A DNA stretch of 64,000 bases from Cololabis saira (lineage: Eukaryota > Chordata > Actinopteri > Beloniformes > Belonidae). This document shows positions 57,240-64,000 of this stretch, one piece after another (position 1 is the first letter of the stretch; each line of letters opens with the position of its first letter). The position numbers and the translations under genes are program-made. The notes under the pieces are model-generated. The model saw only the letters and a program-made list of their open reading frames with translations, had not been told where the DNA came from and ran no database searches. The stretch is taken from the NCBI RefSeq assembly GCF_033807715.1, contig NC_084596.1, positions 39,480,458 through 39,544,457 on the forward strand, written 5' to 3'.

Positions 57240-58883
57240 GGAGCTTCATCTCCTACGAGCAACTCAAATCTATTCATCACATTTCCCGTTTTAATAAAAG
57301 TTCAACATATTTTTCATCTGACTTGGGGCAGGAAAACAGCCACCGCCGCCGCCTCCCAGGGTCCTTTGTTCCTCGGCCAATGTCCCTCTTTTTGAGGCCC
57401 CGGTGGCAGAAGATGCTGGGCAGATAGCGCTCCGTCTCATATCCTCTCTCTCCATCCTTATCTGCCCTGAAATGAGCGAGCAGCCGCTGGCAGGTGAGCG
57501 CCGGCAAACGTTTGCGGACGCGCACGCAAACATGGGACACGCTCCCTAAATCATGCTCTGACAACATGATCCTGTCTCTCTCCTTCTCTTCCTCCCGCTA
57601 TCCATCATCCGCCGCCGCTGCATACAGATGAGGCCATAAATTAATCATGGGCATGTCATCGTCGCCCGGCGACAGCGTAACACGCGGGCACACGCTTATA
57701 TCCCTTCCCTATTTGTCCATCACGCCACCGGGCGCACCCCTCCCCTGATGCATTAAAATGCTCATTAGCAACCTAATTAAACACATTCCTCTCTTTTAGC
57801 TTCTCCTCAATCTCTGTTATTGCTCACACTTCATCACCTCCTGCTTTTCCACATCAGCAGCTCTGGCTGCTGTCTGTCCCATCACCTACATTCCAGCATC
57901 CAGCCGAGTACGCTGGGAATTAGAGCGAGGTCAGCCATTACATTTCCACACACAATTAGCTCCGCCGAGCCCCGAATCCTGGCATCCTGCGCGGCCCTGG
58001 AGGCTTGGGTGTTGCAGGGGAAAAAACTGCGAGCCAAGGCTCCACACCTGGATGCTGCGTGTTTGGATTCCTCCGTTTGCATCTGTCAGAAAAAGCAGTG
58101 CTTCTCCCCGCCAGCATCAGAGATGCTGCTGAGGATCCGCACTTGATCCATTATACATCACATGAGGAACTGTGGATGGAGCATCTAAACCAGGACTAAT
58201 CACGCCGTTGACTGGATGCCAGGCTCAGAAAAAAAACTCAGAACAAACGCGCCGGTAGGCTGGAACGCCTGGCGTCAGTGTGCTCAAGTACAAAGCTGAA
58301 AAACAACTCCTGCAGGCGACGACAGCTACCTATGAATAAGTCGACTTTCTCTGCTTCCGTGAGGTGTCAGAGACTTTCAGGCAGGAATCTGTCTGGCAGC
58401 GAAAACCCTTCAGCTCAGAGAAGCAGCCTCCCCAGTCAACAGAGAGCATAAATCAAGCTAAAGCCAACAAGCACCGGCGCTGCTGCGCTCCCTCTTTAGG
58501 CGAGCCACATCCGTGCCTTTTCTCACTGTGACATCTTATTCCACAAGGCACCAGACACCAGTCTCCCTCCCACAAATTCACGAGGCGAAGGAGGAAAAAG
58601 AGCATCGCCTTGGCTTCGTCGTAACGAGCAGAAAGTAAAAAAGGCCAACTAGCGCCCGCCACCACGTAACCTCTCTTGCTCGCTGTTGCGAAGCGACTCC
58701 CTAAGACTAGCGCTTACGTTACCATGTTCGACAAAAGTTGCAGGCGAGCGTTTAATAGGCCCAACTTTTCCCACATAGCCTGGGAACTCACTCCAACTTT
58801 TTCTGCTGCATTTATTCATAACGTCGGTTCAGCAAGTCTCTCTGTGAAGTTGCTAAACCTTGCAGCAAAATCTGAGCCGCAAA
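57240..58883. other. Intron of the ephb3-like gene; candidate conserved non-coding part
   Basis: No exon was recognised on the minus strand, despite reading all three frames through the GC-rich parts in search of the SAM exon. The segment 57560-57830 is non-repetitive, with AT-rich homeodomain-like motifs (ATAAATTAATCATGG; GCAACCTAATTAAACAC) and could be regulatory. Confidence 0.35.
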
Positions 58884-59290
58884 CACTGCAAAAACTCTAA
58901 ATCTTACCAGGAATATTTGTCTTATTTCTAGTTAAAATGTCTCATTTTTAGTCAAAAAATCTCATTGCACTCAAAACAAGAGTCATTACCAGAAAAATAA
59001 CTTGTTATTTGACAATTTTCACCTGTTTCAAGTAAATTTTCTCTGGAAATAAGTAGAAAAATCTGCCAGTGGGACAAGATTTATCTTCTCATTACAAGCA
59101 AAAAAATCTTGTTCCACTGGCAGATTTTTCTACTTATTTTATGTGAAAATCTACTTGAAACAGGTGAAAATTGTTGTTTTTTTCCAGTGATGACTCTTGT
59201 TTCAAGTGTAATGAGATTTTTTTGGACTAAAAATGAGACATTTTAACTACAAATAAGACAAATATTCTTGTTAAGAGAGTTTTTGCAGTG
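58884..59290. mobile_element. Palindromic MITE (CACTGCAAAAACTC) in intron
   Basis: It begins CACTGCAAAAACTC and ends GAGTTTTTGCAGTG. Its arms mirror each other through ATTTTCACCTGTTTCAAGTA and ATCTTGTTCCACTGGCAGAT, meeting near 59085. 407 bp, non-coding, with strong hairpin potential. No clear target duplication was seen. Confidence 0.88.
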
Positions 59291-59516
59291 AATTTAGCAG
59301 AAAATAAGGCAAAACCCACACCATCTTTATTTTGGAAAGGCAATAGACTGAGGGCTTTAAAATGATGGAAGAGTGTAGCAAGATCCCTCTGCTAAAGGTC
59401 ACGCGAGTAATTGACTCGTGACGGAGTGATTGATGGAAAACTAACAAACACATCCAAACCAAAAAGAGATGGCGGGGAAGTTTTCCCCGGTTCCAGTGAT
59501 GCTTGAGGCCTCTCAC

Positions 59517-59710
59517 CCTGAGTAGGTGCTGGTCACCACCTTGAGGCTGGCGGCGTTGCGGAGCAGCTTGTCCAGGGTGCTGACGATGCGGGAGAACTTG
59601 GGCCTCAGGTTCCTCTCCTTCATCCAGCACTCCAGCATCAGCTGGTGCAGCACCATGGGGCAGTCCATGGGGGGGGGCAGCCGGTAGTCCTGCTCCACTG
59701 CCGTCATCAC
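59517..59710 (-). CDS. ephb3: ephb3-like receptor tyrosine kinase, kinase C-lobe exon
   Basis: This 194-bp exon starts after CCCCCCCTCAG (59711) and ends before GTGAGAGG (59516), in phase 0 in and phase 2 out, the known size and phase of this Eph exon. It encodes kinase subdomains [18 protein letters not shown], then [14 protein letters not shown], the invariant Arg in NLRPKF, and [13 protein letters not shown], ending in the kinase-SAM linker TSTYSG. NLRPKFS and NAASLKV are typical of EphB3; EphB1, EphB2 and EphB4 usually have other residues there. The receptor phosphorylates tyrosines on itself and partners after binding ephrin-B on neighbouring cells, at the plasma membrane. No break or missing catalytic-core residue is seen. 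Confidence 0.93.
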
Positions 59711-59837
59711 CTGAGGGGGGGGACAGGTTTCAGCAAGGCTAAAGGTTTCTAGCAGTCCTGGCACAACAACATCTGACAACATCGAGCCATCAAGACTCAA
59801 ATCAGCAGCGTAGTTATGAGAGCGGCTCGCTGTGGCT

Positions 59838-60967
59838 ACCTAGTGTTGTTTCTGTCAGCCTGTTTCAATTCTAGTTTTAGTCTAGTCTTTGGGTCTTTGG
59901 GCGTATCATTTTAGTTTTTATTAGTTTTAGTCACGTTCATTCCTCTTTTAGTCGTGTCAAGTTTCAGTCGACGAAAAGTCTGAGCATTTTAGTCAGAATT
60001 GTCCAGGACCATTTTAGTCTAGTTTTAGTCAAAGATTGTATTTAGCCAAACCCATTTTACAATTCAAACAAGGTTATCTTATTATTATTATATTATTGTT
60101 ATCTTATAGACTCAAGAATATACAGAAGAGTATTAGGGCCAGGCAGGAGAAAACTAAAAATAATATTTTAGAAGAGGAAGATTTTTTTTTTCATTATGCA
60201 CGTGGAGAAAAAAGTCGATATATTGAGAAAAGTCAAAATTTTGTGAATAAAGTTGAAATTTTGAGAAAAAAGGCGAAATTTTGACTTTATTCTTGAAATT
60301 GTATTACAACATTATTCTTGACATTTTCCTCTCAAATTTTTTTCTCCTGCATGGCCCTAATACTCTTTCGTAAGAAAACATTCATTCCAGATACAGAAGA
60401 CTCTAATTTGAGTTTACAACATATTTATTTTTCCACATTCCTCCCCATCTTTTCTTTTCCACGTCTATGTAGGAAAGTGTATCCAAAGATGGTTCTTCTT
60501 CTTCTCCCCCCCAGAGCAGATCCCTGCGTTTCTCTATGTAACTTTGTTTTTAATTGAATTGAACTTAGAGCTCTGCGTTAACGGCATCAGCCTCTAACTC
60601 TGCAGCTGCATCTTCTGGATCTGATTCCCCGCTGCAGCGACTGGGATTGAGGACTAACGTCACCCAGCAGAACTAAACCAGAGAAACTACTGAAAACATG
60701 GAGATTCAGGATCTTTGGTAGAACATTTCGTTTGGTTTTAGTCAACGAAAATGAAAACACATTTTAGTTGAGTTTTTATTTTGTAATCTACATTTTAGCT
60801 CAGGTTTTATATCCTCTACGATATTGCATTATATATTTAATTATCGTTATCGTCACATGACCATTATTTTCGTTGCGTCTCATTTTCCTCAGGTGATAAA
60901 AGGTTCGTTGACGACGATATTTAATCATAATTTTCGATGACGAAAGCAACTTTAACCACAACTAGTG
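59838..60967. mobile_element. TIR element (CTAGTGTTGT) with nested palindrome, intronic
   Basis: The left end CTAGTGTTG and right end CAACTAG are inverted. Both arms are rich in ATTTTAGTC/GACGAAAAT-type motifs, for example GTTTTAGTCAACGAAAATGA near 60735. The target duplication was not resolved. Confidence 0.6.
60126..60367. mobile_element. Small palindromic MITE (GAGTATTAGGGCCAGGCA), nested
   Basis: AGAGTATTAGGGCCAGGCAG at the left faces CTGCATGGCCCTAATACTCT at the right. The inner arms are (GAAATTTTGA)-like and inverted. It lies inside the element at 59838-60967. Confidence 0.85.
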
Positions 60968-61374
60968 CAGCTGGTCCACCTGCTAGCCTCGTACTTCCTA
61001 CATGCATGAAGGCTATTTCCAAACCTGTATAGTGTGTACTGCACGTGCAGTTTGCAGTTTAAGCTGCACACTAGTCCAGCAGCTGCTGGATTAGGGTTAA
61101 TACAGCAGTAACACTGCAGTCACGTGACCGCTGCCACGGCATAGACGAGTCAGCCACCCAGCGGCGAGCTGCATGGAAATAGCATAATCTCTGGGCATTT
61201 TCAGCATTCTTAAGATCGCGTTAATGTTTTTTATGTTACATTTTGTCTAAATCGGTCCACACACCCAGCGCAGCACGCAACTGCTAGAGAAGACCCGGAT
61301 CTTGACGCCGCTGGCATGTCTGAGGTACATGAAGGGTAAAAGAAAGAAAAATCATCACAGTTCTTCCTCTAAAC

Positions 61375-61599
61375 CACAGGTGTCAAACTGAATCCCAGAA
61401 GGGCCGGTGTCCTGCATGTTTTAGATGTTTCACTGCTTTAACACACCTGATTCTAATTAATCATCGTCACCAGCTTGTCATCAAAGTCTGGATAGTTCTG
61501 TTGATGACACAGTCACTTGTATCATGGTGCAATGAAGCAGGGAAACATCTAAAACATGCAGGGACACCGGCCCTCGAGGACTGGAGTACAACACCCCTG
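61375..61599. mobile_element. Small hAT-type MITE with exact 8-bp duplication, intronic
   Basis: CTCTAAAC flanks both ends (61367-61374 and 61600-61607). Near the left end CAGGTGTCAAACTGAATCCC faces GGACTGGAGTACAACACCCC, and GTTTTAGATGTTTC is mirrored by GAAACATCTAAAAC. 225 bp, non-coding. Confidence 0.88.
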
Positions 61600-61924
61600 C
61601 TCTAAACTATACAACAAATGTGTATAAAATGTACAAATGCCTTTTTTTATACAATAGTTGTAAATTAAAATGTTCTAGGAAGGGCATGTCTTTATTGAAT
61701 ACATTTCACCGTATGTAACTATCTGACTCGAGCTTATTCATAGATATTATTATAATTAAATATATACACATATTAATTGCCTATTATGGAAAAAAATAAT
61801 AATTTCCTCATTTGCAAGTATATCTTTGACTGTGTGAAGTAATTAGCATAATTAGCATCAGGGTCATGATGTGATGCTGATGTTGTTCAGGAGGTTCTAT
61901 TATAATTCTATTTATGGCACCGCA

Positions 61925-62085
61925 CTTTTTATTTTTTTATTTCTATTTTTGTTTTTATTTTTCTATCTCTATTTTATTTTTTATTTTTTTATTTCTATTT
62001 TGTTTTTTTTTATTTTATTTTTGTTTCTATTTTTATTTTATCTTTATTTTTAATTTTTTATATTTTTATCTGTATATGGGTGTTT
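61925..62085. repeat. T-rich low-complexity (TTTTTATTTCTA) tract
   Basis: Irregular TTTTTATTT/CTATTTTTG units. Open Phe/Leu/Tyr-only frames are artefacts. Confidence 0.9.
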
Positions 62086-62400
62086 TTGGTCCGAGCCCGT
62101 CTGCACCGCTATAACCAGCTGCCCCGAACACGCGGCGTTCGACCGCAGCGTGCCAGAGACATTTCATTAAGACCTCACAAAAGTGAAAATCCTCCTTCAG
62201 GATCAGTCAAGCGTTCCTGTCGGGCAGCAGCGGCCCCGGTACAGTAAATGTCTGACTTCTGGCGTCTGACAGCCGTGCGGCTCAGTGGTGTCACGTCCTC
62301 CGTTCCTGCTTTCACCGTCTCCACTAAACTATGAAAAATAACACAACCCCCAACATAATGTTAAATCCGTCCGTTCCAAGCCGCCGTGACTGACAGCAGA

Positions 62401-62700
62401 AACAATAAGTGGAGGAGAAACTCTTTGGCTCTTTGATTGGATTTTGCCTAGCAACTGCATTTGCCTCCATAAGTTTGGTACGGGTTTTAAGTCCCCAGAA
62501 CAATAAAAAATTGGCATTTGGGAACAATAAATCATTTCTGCTGCGCTCGTCTTCTCCTGCTGCTTGTCCTTTGATTTTGTGTCGTGCCTCCAGCCTGCGA
62601 GTACCGCTGTTTATATCTCCTATTTGTTGACTCTGTTGCTTATTGAGCGATGACTGAGGCACAAACGCTGCTGGGAACAATAGAGGCCTCTACTTTGATC
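62401..62700. promoter_or_regulatory. Candidate intronic enhancer with clustered TCF/LEF-like and SOX-like motifs
   Basis: CTTTGAT occurs three times (62431, 62569, 62693) and AACAAT four times (62401, 62499, 62523, 62676), all in the same orientation within 300 bases of non-repetitive intron. CTTTGAT is the core TCF/LEF site and AACAAT a core SOX site. EPHB3 is an established Wnt/beta-catenin-TCF target in mammalian intestine, so the pairing is plausible, but activity is inferred only. Confidence 0.3.
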
Positions 62701-63285
62701 CTTTCATTACTGCATGTGGGTTTTGTTATGAAAGTTATACATACATTACTGCCATTTTTCATTTTGTTTCCATTTTTTTGCTTTATTGCTATCAGCGTTA
62801 CAAGTCTCCTTTTGAAGCACAATACAGAGCAGATAGTCCTGGGAGAATTAAGTGGAGGTGTGCAGCGCACGCTGCTGCAGCACTTTGTTCAGCGAGAAGG
62901 AACCCGGAGATTTGGGTTTTTTCTCTGCTACAAGCGGCGCTGCTGTAGCTACAATGCCTGCGCGGTGCAGATAGCCTACAGGTAACAGGAGCCATAAAAA
63001 GCCCTTCCTGAGAATGCCTTAGTTAATGTGCGCAGGGAGGCTTTGCAGTATGGATTTGTAGGGGGGTGGGCCGGCCGCGGCTGTAAATAAGGTGGTAAAA
63101 AGTAGAACACAGACACAGAGCTGCACAGCCATCTGCGGCGAGGAGATAAAGATGGCAGAAGGAGCCGGGGCCCGGCGCGTCACGCTGCAAATCAAGCCCA
63201 CAGCAGGTCGGAGGAACCCAGCCACGCGCGTGGCCTCCGTCTGCGTGGACCGGTTTCTGTGCAGAAACCTCCGGGGGAAACTCAC

Positions 63286-63435
63286 ATCCTGGTTGCTCAT
63301 GTCCCAGTAGGGCCTCTCCCCGTAGGACACCACCTCCCACATGACGATGCCGTAGCTCCACGCGTCGCTGGCCGTGGTGAACTTCCTGAAGGCGATGGCC
63401 TCCGGCGCCGTCCACCGGATGGGAATCTTCCCTCC
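63286..63435 (-). CDS. ephb3: ephb3-like receptor tyrosine kinase, activation-loop/APE exon
   Basis: This 150-bp exon lies between an acceptor (CTCTGTGCGAGCAG) and a consensus donor (GTGAGT at 63285-63280), phase 0 on both sides. It encodes [14 protein letters not shown] (end of the activation segment and APE motif of the P+1 loop), then [14 protein letters not shown] with the invariant subdomain IX Asp, [13 protein letters not shown] and YWDMSNQD. All key residues of an active kinase C-lobe are present. DAWSYG, rather than the more common DVWSYG, and AFRKFT recall EphB4, whereas the next exons favour EphB3, so the paralogue call rests on the latter. The preceding exons (extracellular ephrin-binding, Cys-rich, fibronectin type III, transmembrane and N-lobe) lie beyond the window end. 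Confidence 0.93.
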
Positions 63436-64000
63436 CTGCTCGCACAGAGAGAGAGATGGTTAGCAGCCGCTGGAGCGCACTCAGGCCACGTTTACACAGA
63501 GCCTGGTATTTACAAAAACTGATATTTCCCCCTCTACGTTTTGAAAAATACCATCAGTTACACGAACCCGCATAAATAGCTGTTAAGGTGGTATGAGCAG
63601 TGTTGCCAACTCCTCAGTAAGGAAAGTAGCTATTGGCTGTCCCAAAAGTCGCTAAATGACGTCATCGCCTAATTTGCATAATTGGCAATTTGCATACTGT
63701 AATGGACGCTGTAGGAGAGGAATAACGTCGTGGGAGAGACAAAAGTGAGTAAAAAAACCCCTAAATATGTTTAGAACTACAAATGTACAAAAATAATTTC
63801 AACATTAACAACATTTAATGATTTTAATGCTTTGTCTAGATCCACATTACACACATCAGTTTTGTCCTGTATTGTTAAATGTTATAACAGCAAATTTAAT
63901 CAAAACATTGTTATGTAGGGTGAAATTCCTAGCTCTACAACCAACACTCCTCCTTTATCCGGGCTTGGGACCGGCAAAGTGACCCAAAAGAAAAAAGAAA
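63436..64000. other. Intron of the ephb3-like gene, with a Harbinger-type arm
   Basis: GGCCACGTTTACACAGAGCC at 63484 and the following TTTCCCCCTCTACGTTTTGA through CGAACCCGCATAAATA match, in reverse, the right arm of the element at 36270-36980. The other arm is not seen before the window ends. No exon was recognised in the remainder. Confidence 0.6.

Larger units (their letters stand above)
59711..63285. other. Intron of the ephb3-like gene
   Basis: About 3.6 kb between two consecutive kinase exons (the split is ...SNQD / VMTAV...). It contains a nested palindromic transposon at 59838-60967, a small hAT MITE at 61375-61599, T-rich simple sequence at 61925-62085 and a motif-rich non-repetitive segment at 62400-62700. 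No other exon is expected here. Confidence 0.85.

Noticed and set aside
59271..59630. A 119-codon minus-strand frame overlapping the second kinase exon
   Set aside because: Wrong frame; the EphB3-like residues are in the neighbouring frame ending at 59513.
63286..63435. Assignment of the gene to ephb4 from DAWSYG and AFRKFT
   Set aside because: NLRPKFS, NAASLKV and the QTLPIRV tail in the other exons fit EphB3 better; EphB4 has PPPPDCP-type and different tail residues. It is kept as a weaker alternative.
63023..63445. A 140-codon minus-strand frame overlapping the kinase exon
   Set aside because: It is out of frame with the recognised kinase motifs; the correct frame gives [13 protein letters not shown].

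Overview
This window is vertebrate nuclear DNA, most probably from a teleost fish. The gene present is an intron-rich Eph receptor, and the rest is dense in the transposon families typical of teleosts: Tc1-like elements, hAT and PIF/Harbinger MITEs, L1 and L2-type LINEs, and long tetranucleotide arrays. No bacterial features, CRISPR arrays, rRNA or recognisable tRNA genes were seen.

The only protein-coding gene I can support lies on the minus strand at the right end, about 54.2 to >64.0 kb. Three exons are visible: a 150-bp exon (63286-63435) and a 194-bp exon (59517-59710) covering the C-terminal half of a tyrosine kinase domain, and a terminal exon (55256-55367) ending in a PDZ-ligand-type tail. 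Residue choices in the last two exons fit EphB3 best, so I call it ephb3-like. The upstream exons lie beyond base 64000. The exon expected between the 194-bp exon and the last exon (about 156 bp, most of the SAM domain) was not found, although the flanking splice phases still match. The SAM piece left in the last exon has lost its most conserved motif. This is the most interesting biological observation here.

Bases 1 to about 54 kb hold no gene I can recognise and look like a gene-poor flank filled with nested transposons. Many elements could be delimited by target-site duplications: hAT-type with 8-bp duplications (3558-4228, 7272-7819, 9952-10591, 23876-24504, 27305-28208, 30007-30841, 34141-35082, 40359-41413, 61375-61599); PIF/Harbinger-type with TTA/TAA (36270-36980, 36639-36780, 46928-47958); TTAA-flanked elements (1996-2337, 27357-27696, 34191-34525, 21874-22990); Tc1 relics (13797, 41562, 49789) and a Tc1-type palindrome (33079-33446). 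LINE relics lie at 11180, 16054, 20655, 37091, 43740, 44406, 48110 and 56544. Several non-autonomous elements keep recognisable pieces of transposase or DNA-binding-protein coding sequence.

Two very large microsatellites, about 1 kb of (GGAA)n and about 0.85 kb of (TTTC)n, each sit inside a MITE, so they look like expansions seeded within transposon interiors. Stretches listed as unassigned contain low-copy-looking sequence, some of which may be conserved non-coding DNA. A CpG-rich patch at 25.5-25.7 kb and a cluster of TCF/LEF-like and SOX-like motifs in the ephb3-like intron at 62.4-62.7 kb are the best regulatory candidates.
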